Positions 1-7,931 of a stretch of 64,000 nt of DNA are shown here, one piece after another. This stretch comes from SCUD01 sp036824505 (GTDB lineage: Bacteria > Pseudomonadota > Gammaproteobacteria > Steroidobacterales > Steroidobacteraceae): contig DAITAA010000006.1 in the NCBI GenBank assembly GCA_036824505.1, positions 71,200 through 135,199 on the forward strand, read 5' to 3'. Within the stretch, counting starts at the first letter, position 1, and each line of letters opens with the position of its first letter. Both the position numbers and the translations under genes were made by a program. The notes beneath the pieces are model-generated. The model did not search any database, was not told the origin of the DNA, and was given only the letters and a program-made list of their open reading frames with translations.

Positions 1-3000
1 GCGCGATCCGGCTCCGCTGCAAGCGACGCGCGGTACACCGCTTCAGCGTCGCGGAACCGCCCGAGATTGCGGTAAGTGATTCCGAGCGCATCGAGCACAC
101 CGGCATCGCCAGTCGCGCGCGCCCGCGCACCTTCCAGTTGCTCGAGGGCCTGCGGCCATTCGCCACGATGCATGGCAAGCAGCCCCAGGTTATAGGCGGG
201 AGCCAGGAGCGAAGGCGCCCGGGTCCCAAGGTCGGTCCAGATGGCGGCCGCGTCACCAAGTTTCTCTTCGGCGACGAAATTGCCAGCGGTCTGCAACAGC
301 ACCTCGATCATCGGATCAACCGGCGGCGGGCCCGGCACCGCGGCGACCGCGGCGCCGTCCGTTGGCGCTGTCTCCGGGGCGACGGTCGCCGGGGGCACGA
401 TGCTCACGATGTAGTCGCTGATGATTTCTGTCTTGCCGTAGCGCGCCGGCTTCAACCCGGCAAGCGCGACAAGACTCTTTCGCACCCATTCGTCGTAGAC
501 TTCGTTCGCGGTTCGGGCCGCATTGATCGCATGGACTTCGATCGCCTTCTCCTCGAATGGATATGCCTGTTCCTCGAGCAGCGTCACGTATTGCTCGAGC
601 GCATCGGCGTCGAGCCCGGGAGGCCGCTCCGAATCGATCAGGTCCTTGCCGAGCCGGCGATACAGCTCGGCGAGTTCGAAAGTCGCGGCCGTCGTGACTT
701 CGGCAACGGCGTAAGCGGCCGTCGCCGTGTAGGCCTGCACCGCGGTCTCCATTGCGGCTTTCTTGGCCGCGAGGGAGGTCTTCAACGGCACCGTCAGGCG
801 GATTGCGTAAAAGGCATCGCGTGCCGGCGACGCGAGTTCGAGCGACGCCCGGGCTGCCAGGTAGCGCGTCCGGTCGGTACGGCCGCCGCCTGCCGCCGCA
901 TCCGCGGCGACGATTTCCTTGAGCCAGCGCTGCCGGCCCGGCGCGTCATGCGACAGGTCCGCGAAATCCGCAAGCTTCTGGCGCGCCTCGATTGCCGGAG
1001 CGGCCGGCTCGGGATATCGCTGCACAAACGCCGCCCAGTTCACGGCGGCGCGCTCAGGGTGCCCGCCCTTTTCATTCAGGTCCGCCGCCTGCTCGAGCGC
1101 CAGACGGCGTGCCTCCGCGGATTCGGTCGCCGTATCGGAGATGCGTTCCAGTTCGACCGCCGCGTCGAGCGGGCGGCCTGCCTCGATATACGCGGCGGCA
1201 AGCCGTCTCGGCACGTCGGCGGCGAGCGGGCTCGTGCCATGATCGCGGCGGAATGCCTCCAGCACCTCGATCGCGCGCGGCCACTGCTTCTCGCGCAGCA
1301 GCAATGCGCCGGCATCATACTCGGCATTCACGCGGATACTCGCATTCGGCGCGCGCGCAGCGATGCGCAGGAAGTCGTCGACCGCGCCGTTGGCATCACC
1401 CGCAGCTTGCTTGGCCTCGGCCTGCTTGTAGATCGATGCCGCGATTCGTTCGTCAATGGCCTCGCGGGCCTTGTCACCCGGCGGCACCAGCGGCTGCAGG
1501 CGCTCATAAGCTGCTTCGGCACGATCGAAGCGCGCAAGTTCAAACTCGGAGTCGGCAGTGACATTGAGCGCCAGGCGTTCGCGGTCAACCGGCATCGGCG
1601 GCAGCCCGGCCAGCACCTTGCCAGCCTCGATGATCGCGCGCTCGTAATCGCGGCGCTCATACAGCTGCTGCATCGCCCGCACCTGCACTGCCGGCGCCTC
1701 GGCATGAGCCGGGAATGCCGACGCGAACCGCAGTTCGCCCTCGATCGATTGGGCGCGCCAGGCATCGAAATCCGCGCCACGCAGCGATTCAGCGTGGCGA
1801 TCGTATGCGAGCAGCGACGAATAGGCAGCAGCGGCACTGCGGGGCCCGGGGGGCCGGTCGTAGGCTGTGCGCTCGTACTCGATCGCCGCATCGCGGAACT
1901 GGCCGCTCTCGAACAGCAGGTCGGCCAGCAGGTAATTGGTCTCGGCGATATCCGGCTCGTCCGGGAAGGATTGCAGCATGTCGCGATACCAGCGGGCCGC
2001 CTGCTGATAGTCGGCCGGCTTGCGGCTCTTCTGTGCCAGAGCGTGATAGTGCTGCGCAAGGTCGTGCAGATTCGACTTCAGCTGGGCGACGACTTCCGGC
2101 GCGCTCTCGCGCGTGCGCGAATTCCAGAATGGTCCGTCGAATGCATACAACTCGACATACTCACGCTTGCCCTGCAGCGCCAGTTCTGCGAATCCGCCTT
2201 TCAGATATGCCTCGATGGCGCGACCCTGCAGCACCGGCGAATGCACATCGCCCGGATGCTGCGCCGCATAGGCCCGATAGGTGTCTGCCGCGTCCGTGTA
2301 GCGCTGCTTTTCGACCAAGAGGTCGCCCAGCGCTCCATGCAGGCGCCAGGCATAGGCCGGCGAACCGTGACGCGCAAGCGCGGTGGAAAGCGCACCAGCC
2401 GGATCGTCGGCGGTGAACTGGATGCCGAGAACACGCATCGTGTCGTCCACGAGTTCGCGGTCGGCGCGCGACAACTTGTCCATGCTTTCGATTTCGACGG
2501 CGGGCGAGACCAAAATCTTTCGATCCAGGACCGCCATGAAAGAAACGGAGCTCTCATCGAAGCGCGATTGCTTGAACAGCGCCCAGCCGTGCTTGTAGAG
2601 CGCCTGCTCCTGGAATGCCGTTCCGCTTCCGCGCTGGATGACCGCCTCATAAGCGGCCTGTGCATCCGCCCAGCGTTTCTCGCTGAACAGGATTTCGCCG
2701 CGGCGGAACTGGGCCTCCTCGATATGACGGCTTTCGGGATATTCGGCGACCAGCCGATCCAGGTACATCAGCGCGCGTTCGGGATTGCCTTCCGCTTCCC
2801 AGGCGCGGCCCAGCTGATAGAGCGCTGAATCGAGCCGCGGATGGTCCGGTGCCTCGACAAGAAGCCGTTCGTAGAGCAGGATCGCGGCGCGTGTCTGTTC
2901 GACGCCGCCGGCGGGCGCGCTGCCATCACCGCGTTCCGCATCGGCCGCCTCCAGTTCCAGATCGGCAAGCCGGCGCAGCGCCTCTGAGCGCATCCCCGGG

Positions 3001-3188
3001 TCGCCGGCATTCAGCTCCAGAAATCGCCGGTAGGCCTCGCGGACCTTCCCGGAATCAACAGGCGCGGCAGGACCCACCTGGACCGGCGCGGTCTTCTTGC
3101 GCAGGTCGCCGACGGTCTGCGCAGCGCACGCAATCGACGCGGTCGCGATCACGAGGCCGGCGAAACCGGAGTGCCAGCCGCGGTTCAT
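1..3188 (-). CDS. Large TPR-repeat periplasmic/outer-membrane protein, 3' end beyond window
   Basis: About 1,060 codons are visible and the reading frame runs off the left edge, so the C-terminus is missing. The ATG at 3188 gives MNRGWHSGFAGLVIATAS, an export signal, followed by a long series of helical TPR-like repeats (phrases such as ALYQLGRAWEAEGNPERAL near residue 125). The Cys in SIACAAQ is not a convincing lipobox, so lipoprotein status is open. The start overlaps the stop of the upstream TPR gene by four bases (ATGA), so the two are translationally coupled. TPR proteins of this size scaffold envelope machines; the layout resembles TPR genes of Glt/Agl or Tol/Exb-linked clusters, which is inference. 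Exact function unknown. Confidence 0.8.
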   Translation of the reverse strand, partial: MNRGWHSGFAGLVIATASIACAAQTVGDLRKKTAPVQVGPAAPVDSGKVREAYRRFLELNAGDPGMRSEALRRLADLELEAADAERGDGSAPAGGVEQTRAAILLYERLLVEAPDHPRLDSALYQLGRAWEAEGNPERALMYLDRLVAEYPESRHIEEAQFRRGEILFSEKRWADAQAAYEAVIQRGSGTAFQEQALYKHGWALFKQSRFDESSVSFMAVLDRKILVSPAVEIESMDKLSRADRELVDDTMRVLGIQFTADDPAGALSTALARHGSPAYAWRLHGALGDLLVEKQRYTDAADTYRAYAAQHPGDVHSPVLQGRAIEAYLKGGFAELALQGKREYVELYAFDGPFWNSRTRESAPEVVAQLKSNLHDLAQHYHALAQKSRKPADYQQAARWYRDMLQSFPDEPDIAETNYLLADLLFESGQFRDAAIEYERTAYDRPPGPRSAAAAYSSLLAYDRHAESLRGADFDAWRAQSIEGELRFASAFPAHAEAPAVQVRAMQQLYERRDYERAIIEAGKVLAGLPPMPVDRERLALNVTADSEFELARFDRAEAAYERLQPLVPPGDKAREAIDERIAASIYKQAEAKQAAGDANGAVDDFLRIAARAPNASIRVNAEYDAGALLLREKQWPRAIEVLEAFRRDHGTSPLAADVPRRLAAAYIEAGRPLDAAVELERISDTATESAEARRLALEQAADLNEKGGHPERAAVNWAAFVQRYPEPAAPAIEARQKLADFADLSHDAPGRQRWLKEIVAADAAAGGGRTDRTRYLAARASLELASPARDAFYAIRLTVPLKTSLAAKKAAMETAVQAYTATAAYAVAEVTTAATFELAELYRRLGKDLIDSERPPGLDADALEQYVTLLEEQAYPFEEKAIEVHAINAARTANEVYDEWVRKSLVALAGLKPARYGKTEIISDYIVSIVPPATVAPETAPTDGAAVAAVPGPPPVDPMIEVLLQTAGNFVAEEKLGDAAAIWTDLGTRAPSLLAPAYNLGLLAMHRGEWPQALEQLEGARARATGDAGVLDALGITYRNLGRFRDAEAVYRASLAAEPDR

Positions 3189-5110
3189 GGCGCTCCCGCA
3201 CTGGCGCGATCGTAAATCGTTGCAATTGCATACCGCGCCTGCACGGAATACTCGTCCAGGCGGCTGCGTTGCTGCTCGAGCTCATTGATGGCGATGTCTG
3301 CGAGGCGGCGGCCCTGCGCCGCTTTTGCCGCCTCGACGCGAACCGCAAGATCCGCAACCCGCGGGGACACTGCATCAACGCGTACCGCAAGTGCGGCTGC
3401 GCGCTCCGGCGCGCCCTGGCGAGCCTTCACCGACGCTGCCTGGCGCGTGCGGGCGTCGTAGACAGCCGCGTCGAGTTCGCGCATGGCGCGCTGCGCCCGC
3501 CAGAGGCGGGTCTTCCAGGCAGCATCCAGATTCCAGATCACGACTCCACGCGCGAGTCGCGCCTTCTCGCGGGCATCGTCGAAGCTCGCATCGCCTGGGT
3601 GTGTCGCGAGTTCCGCCTCGACACCGGCCAGCATGGACAACCATTCGCGTTCACGGTCGGTCGCGAGAGCGGTGACGTCGCGATCATGCAGCGCGGTTTC
3701 CAGACGTGCGCGCAGTTCATCGCGACGCCGGTTGATATCAGCGACATCCACTGTCGCAAGACGGTTGTCGGCGGCCGGCAGCTTTGCGGCGAATGCGCTC
3801 TTGCGCGTCTCGATCATGTCGGAGAATGCGCCGAGACTGGTTGCCCAGCCGCCGAGGTTCTGCGACATCGCCTCGAGCGACCGATAGGTCTTGAGGCCTT
3901 CCTGAAATTCATGGCCCGCCAGCAGGTGATAGAGATACCGCGACTCTGGTGCATCGGGAAGGTTTGTCAGCTGGGCAAACCAGTCAGGCCGCGTGCCGCT
4001 ATCGGCGTTGAGTGCCGCAGTCAGCAGCCGCCCGGCGCGGATCGCCCCGATCGACTCTTCAATTCGGGCGCGTTCGGCATCGTAGGCTTCGATCGCCTGT
4101 TCGTAGTAACCGACCGCCTGCCCGATCGCCGATAATTCCGCATAGGCATAGGGAACCGCCAGGTAGGATTCCTGGACCGCCGCATCGAGCAGGTCACGCC
4201 CGTGCAGTTCCGCCCAGGGCACCAGCGCCTGCTGGTAGTCTCCGCTCGCAGCGTCAGCCCAGCCTGCGCCCAGCAGCGCTTTGTTCGCCTGCGGCCCCTG
4301 CAGCCGCACCCGGTCGAGCGCGATGCGTGCCGCGGCCGGCTGACCGGCCTGCAGCAAGGCGTAGCCCAGCGCGAGATTGGCCTTGTCGCGCAGCGAGAGC
4401 AGCTCCGGGTCGGTCGTTTCCAGCAACCCGACCTGCTCCAGCATCGCGTGGCCGCGCTCGACGCGACCGTCGCGCACCAATGCCACACCCAGATTGAACT
4501 TCCCATAGGCGGTCCAGCGGTCCGGGCCCTGCCAGCCATCGAGCTCGGCGATGGCCGCGTCGAATTGCCCGCGGTACATCAGCCCCTGCGCGATCAGCAA
4601 CCGACGCTCGGATTCGAGCTCGATCGGAAGACCAGCCGTGACTGCGCGCAAAGCCCGTTCGGACTGCTCGAATTGCCCGCTCGCGTAGAGAACCTTGCCG
4701 AGATAGAACCACGCCCGATCGCGGATCGGCGCCGGCGTCGAAGTGTCAGCCAGAAGGCGTTCAAATATCTCGCGCGCCTCACGGTGCTGGCCAAGTGAAA
4801 GATACAGGCCGCCACGCAGCAATTCGGCATCGCGGGCATGCGGCTTGAGATAACCCTGCTCCTGATACGCAGACAGGCGCACCAGCGCGTCAAAATGATC
4901 GCGGGAGTAGAAATGGAACAGCACGTCGCCGTAGTGCAGATCCTGCACCTTGACGGGCGGTAGTCCTGCAGGATCGGGCACGCTGATCCGCGCAGCACCC
5001 AGTTCCGGCCTGGTCGCCACGGGAGCCGGCTCCGCCACCGGCACGGAGCCGGCGACCGGCGCAGTCCAGGAGGCAAACACGGCCATGGCGATGATCAGGC
5101 GCAGGACCAA
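3185..5110 (-). CDS. TPR-repeat exported protein with C-terminal coiled coil
   Basis: 641 residues from a TTG start. The frame stays open upstream of 5110, but only inside the preceding gene. The TTG lies just after that gene's TGA, with GGGAG seven bases upstream, and yields a good signal peptide (VLRLIIAMAVFASWTAP, then an Ala/Pro-rich linker). TPR-like helices fill roughly residues 60-330 (phrases GLYLSLGQHREAREIFERL and AWFYLGKVLYASGQFEQSE). The C-terminal third is charged and helical with long Arg/Glu runs, probably coiled coil. It sits between a 181-residue periplasmic protein and a second TPR protein and overlaps the latter by ATGA. It probably scaffolds an envelope complex; partner unknown. 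Confidence 0.8.
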   Translation of the reverse strand: MVLRLIIAMAVFASWTAPVAGSVPVAEPAPVATRPELGAARISVPDPAGLPPVKVQDLHYGDVLFHFYSRDHFDALVRLSAYQEQGYLKPHARDAELLRGGLYLSLGQHREAREIFERLLADTSTPAPIRDRAWFYLGKVLYASGQFEQSERALRAVTAGLPIELESERRLLIAQGLMYRGQFDAAIAELDGWQGPDRWTAYGKFNLGVALVRDGRVERGHAMLEQVGLLETTDPELLSLRDKANLALGYALLQAGQPAAARIALDRVRLQGPQANKALLGAGWADAASGDYQQALVPWAELHGRDLLDAAVQESYLAVPYAYAELSAIGQAVGYYEQAIEAYDAERARIEESIGAIRAGRLLTAALNADSGTRPDWFAQLTNLPDAPESRYLYHLLAGHEFQEGLKTYRSLEAMSQNLGGWATSLGAFSDMIETRKSAFAAKLPAADNRLATVDVADINRRRDELRARLETALHDRDVTALATDREREWLSMLAGVEAELATHPGDASFDDAREKARLARGVVIWNLDAAWKTRLWRAQRAMRELDAAVYDARTRQAASVKARQGAPERAAALAVRVDAVSPRVADLAVRVEAAKAAQGRRLADIAINELEQQRSRLDEYSVQARYAIATIYDRASAGAP

Positions 5111-5114
5111 GGGA

Positions 5115-5660
5115 TCACTCCCAGACCCGCACGACAAATTCGGGCTGCAGCTTGCGCAGCCGGTCGCTGATGCGAAGCTCGACGTACTTTGCGCCGACAC
5201 CCTTTTCGACCGTCAGGGTGGTCCCGCGCTTGTAGTCGCGCTGATGCGTGCCCTGCCCGGTGAAGAATGCAACCAGCTCATGCTCCCCCGCCTTCATGTT
5301 GCCGAGCCAGACCCGCTGCACGCCACCGCGCAGCAGTGCCTCGCGCTCACGCGCGGTGTACAGGTAATTCGCGACTTCCTTGCCGTCGATACGGATCTGC
5401 ACCGCGTCGAGATCGAAGAAAGTGCCGACGTCCATGGAGACGAATACGGCGATCTGCGTACTCGCCGGAAACAGCAGGTCTTCTTCAAGCATGAACAGGT
5501 CGCGATTGAGGTCAACGACCTCGCGACGCAATTGCTGAACCTCCGCATCGAGCGCCGAGCGTTCCGGCGCAGGCGGCGGTGGCGGCTCATCCGCCCGGCT
5601 CGTTGCCAGGGACAGCAGCATGATTGCGGGTACCACGGTTGCCTTCATCCAAGCTCTCAT
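5115..5660 (-). CDS. Conserved periplasmic protein of the TPR operon
   Basis: 181 residues. MKATVVPAIMLLSLATSRA is a signal peptide, followed by a proline run and a short coiled coil (residues about 35-60, LDAEVQQLRREVVDLNRDL). A beta-rich domain follows with the phrases VFVSMDVGTFFDLDAVQIRI, DGKEVANYLYTAREREALL and GNMKAGEHELVAFFTGQG. I recognise these as typical of a conserved family in this kind of TPR operon that databases often mislabel as AraC-type regulator; there is no helix-turn-helix here and the protein is exported. It may be an assembly factor or carbohydrate/peptidoglycan-binding partner of the TPR proteins. Function unknown. Confidence 0.75.
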   Translation of the reverse strand: MRAWMKATVVPAIMLLSLATSRADEPPPPPAPERSALDAEVQQLRREVVDLNRDLFMLEEDLLFPASTQIAVFVSMDVGTFFDLDAVQIRIDGKEVANYLYTAREREALLRGGVQRVWLGNMKAGEHELVAFFTGQGTHQRDYKRGTTLTVEKGVGAKYVELRISDRLRKLQPEFVVRVWE

Positions 5661-5675
5661 GTCGGGTGTTCCTGT

Positions 5676-6191
5676 CTATTCATCGATGAGATCGCGCAAT
5701 TGCACCAGCAGGCCGCGTTCCTCGCGCTCGTCGAGCGCGTCGTAACGGGCACGGATGACACCGTTCCGGTCGATCAACAGGATCAGCGGCAGGCGGTCAG
5801 CCTCATAGGAGCGGCTGACCTTCTTGCCGGCATCCACCAGCACCGGATAATCGACGCCAGCGGCCGCCGAAATGGGCGCAGCACTGGCTGGCTCCTCGTC
5901 GAGGTTGACCGAAAGGACGACGAGACCGGCGGGCGCATAGGTCTTCCGCAGTTTTTCGAATCGCTCGAGTTCGCGCCGGCAGTCGCCGCACCAGCTCGCC
6001 CAGAACAGGAGTGCTACGACCTCGCCACGGTGTTCGGACAGGCGGTGATTGGTGCCCGCGATGGAGCGCAGGGCGAAATCAGGCGCGGTTGACGCCATGA
6101 CCGGCGCAGCGAGCGTGATCAATACGGTGACGGCGGCAACGAAGCGCCCTACGCGCCGGTCGTCGTCCCCGAGATCCCGAGTTTTGGCCAT
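5676..6191 (-). CDS. TlpA-like membrane-anchored or periplasmic thioredoxin
   Basis: 171 residues from ATG 6191; a longer reading from 6320 would add an unlikely N-terminus. Residues 12-33 form an uncleaved anchor or signal sequence, and a TlpA/ResA-type thioredoxin fold follows with active site WCGDC (67-71) in FWASWCGDC. Asp in the third position of CxxC is uncommon and should alter the redox potential. The cis-Pro loop is LPLILLIDRNG. Such proteins reduce or isomerise disulfides, often to prepare apocytochrome c haem sites; neighbours with CxxCH motifs fit that role, but this is inference. It begins the minus-strand run that continues into the TPR genes. Confidence 0.85.
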   Translation of the reverse strand: MAKTRDLGDDDRRVGRFVAAVTVLITLAAPVMASTAPDFALRSIAGTNHRLSEHRGEVVALLFWASWCGDCRRELERFEKLRKTYAPAGLVVLSVNLDEEPASAAPISAAAGVDYPVLVDAGKKVSRSYEADRLPLILLIDRNGVIRARYDALDEREERGLLVQLRDLIDE

Positions 6192-6316
6192 CTTGTTGGT
6201 CCGTCGGACGGTCGACGGCTCATGCTCCTGCTGTTCGTCCCGGGTGACATAATGCCGAGGCAGCGGGCACGAAACCACTGCCGTTTCAGGCATCGTCTGC
6301 CGCGGCCCGGCTGAGT

Positions 6317-7918
6317 TCACACGATCGTGCCGCTAACTATCGGGTTGAACGCGATCAGGCTGTCCTGCAGGGTCGCCGAGCCCAATCCGTGACCCGGGAA
6401 CAGGGTTCCAAAGTTCCCCTGCTCGCCGTGCAATGCCATGTAGTTCAGGATCACTGTCTCCACCAGCAGGTTGACGTTGTTCGCTGCCGGAGTGCCGGCG
6501 GTTTCCACCGACGCGTCCTGCCGGAACCAGCCGATCTGTTGATGCTGCTCCGGGGGGCGGCTGTCGCCCGTGTAGAGCTGCGACCGGCCCCGCGGATTGT
6601 AGACGAGGAAGAACGAGGCGGCAGTCTGCTGGTTGTCGCTGGTCCAGTCGAACTTGCCGCGCCCGTCGACACTGTTGTCCACCTGGCCGTCTGCGGACAG
6701 CGAACCGTCGCTGAAAACATAGAGCATCAGCGGCACGCCACGCCGCGCCGCGTATTCGAGACAGGCACCCATGCAGCGGCCGGCCCGCAGGTCGCGCAGC
6801 TCTCCCGTCGCGCGTCCCTGGCCATGGTAATCATAGCCGCCCATCGTGATCGTGCCGGCGCCGGCATAACCATTGATGACGAGTTTCATGACCGCTGCGG
6901 TCTTGCGGAACTCCTCGTCATTGTCGAATTCGGCGCGGCTGAAGATGCCCGTTGCCCCGACGATGTCCGGATCGAGCTCTGGATTGAGCGCCGACGGATC
7001 GCCATAGCGATCGGTCAGGTCGGCCGCCTTGACGTAGTTGCAGCGCACCAGGTCCTTGATCACCGCATCGCGGGTGATCATCGTGTTCACGCGCGCGAGC
7101 TTGCGATCCGACAGGCGCTGGATCGACTCCATGACGCGCACTGCATCGGCCTGGTCAAGGAGCCCCACGAGCTTGCCGGTGTCCACCAGGCCCGTGACGT
7201 CGCTGGTGCGGTCCACCTTGGTCGGCCGTACCGAGGCATCGACCATGGCGATGGGCGACATCGAATTGCCGCCCGATTCGGAACTTTCCGAGCCGATGAG
7301 CGTCAGCAACTCGCCATTCGCGCCGGCGCGATAAATGCCGTACATCGGATTGTGCGGATTGTTCCCGGTATCGTTCTCGGAGCGCGCCGGGATTACTGCG
7401 CCGTTGATCGCAGCAGCCGTCGTCGGGCTGACGCGTTCGACGATGCCGCGCTTGAAGGCGCTGTCCAGATGGAATGCGAGGCCCAGGCTGCGATCCACGA
7501 AATCATTGGTCGCGCTCGCCGGATTCGGGGCATTCGGCACCATGTCGCCCGGCAGGCCGAGGCGCCCATAACCGGCAACCGACAGGAAGTCGAGCTGGCC
7601 ACCCGTGCCGCCGACCAGCACGTTGGAACCGACCATGTTGGCACCGCCCGCAAGGTCGATGCAGATGAATGGGATCTTGCCGGCGCCCTGCACGGCAATG
7701 CCGCAGGCCTGCTTCAGCGCCTCGAGATCCGGTGACAGCGCGGCCTGTGCCGCGCGCGGAATCGCGAACAGCCCGAAGACAGTGGGCGCGATCACGGTTG
7801 CCGCACCGCTGATGAAGCCCTGCGAGATGAACTGGCGGCGCGTCACCGGCCGCGGGTGGTCCGGCTGGCGAAGCGGCTCATCCGGATGGAGCGCCCTGCG
7901 ACTGGTTTTTCTCCTCAT
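6317..7918 (-). CDS. Tat-exported protein, DUF1501-like
   Basis: 533 residues from ATG 7918. The N-terminus carries a twin-arginine signal, TRRQFI at residues 26-31, then a hydrophobic stretch and a cleavage site near AQA (59). The mature part contains IPFICIDLAGGANMVGSNV and GGYDYHGQGRATGELRDL, which recall DUF1501 proteins, a family with an alkaline phosphatase/sulfatase-like fold. Tat export implies folding in the cytoplasm, sometimes with a cofactor. It follows the LamG-cytochrome gene by 13 bases, a pairing that resembles cytochrome-LamG/DUF1501 pairs in Planctomycetes. Family assignment is moderate; substrate unknown. Confidence 0.65.
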   Translation of the reverse strand: MRRKTSRRALHPDEPLRQPDHPRPVTRRQFISQGFISGAATVIAPTVFGLFAIPRAAQAALSPDLEALKQACGIAVQGAGKIPFICIDLAGGANMVGSNVLVGGTGGQLDFLSVAGYGRLGLPGDMVPNAPNPASATNDFVDRSLGLAFHLDSAFKRGIVERVSPTTAAAINGAVIPARSENDTGNNPHNPMYGIYRAGANGELLTLIGSESSESGGNSMSPIAMVDASVRPTKVDRTSDVTGLVDTGKLVGLLDQADAVRVMESIQRLSDRKLARVNTMITRDAVIKDLVRCNYVKAADLTDRYGDPSALNPELDPDIVGATGIFSRAEFDNDEEFRKTAAVMKLVINGYAGAGTITMGGYDYHGQGRATGELRDLRAGRCMGACLEYAARRGVPLMLYVFSDGSLSADGQVDNSVDGRGKFDWTSDNQQTAASFFLVYNPRGRSQLYTGDSRPPEQHQQIGWFRQDASVETAGTPAANNVNLLVETVILNYMALHGEQGNFGTLFPGHGLGSATLQDSLIAFNPIVSGTIV

Positions 7919-7931
7919 CGGTGCAAGTACC

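Noticed and set aside
138..2828. An 896-codon open frame on the plus strand
   Set aside because: It is antisense to the TPR gene; the translation is Arg/Gly-rich with no domain, while the minus strand gives a coherent TPR protein. High GC creates such frames.
5115..5660. AraC-family transcription regulator
   Set aside because: Signal peptide present, no helix-turn-helix, operon of envelope proteins.
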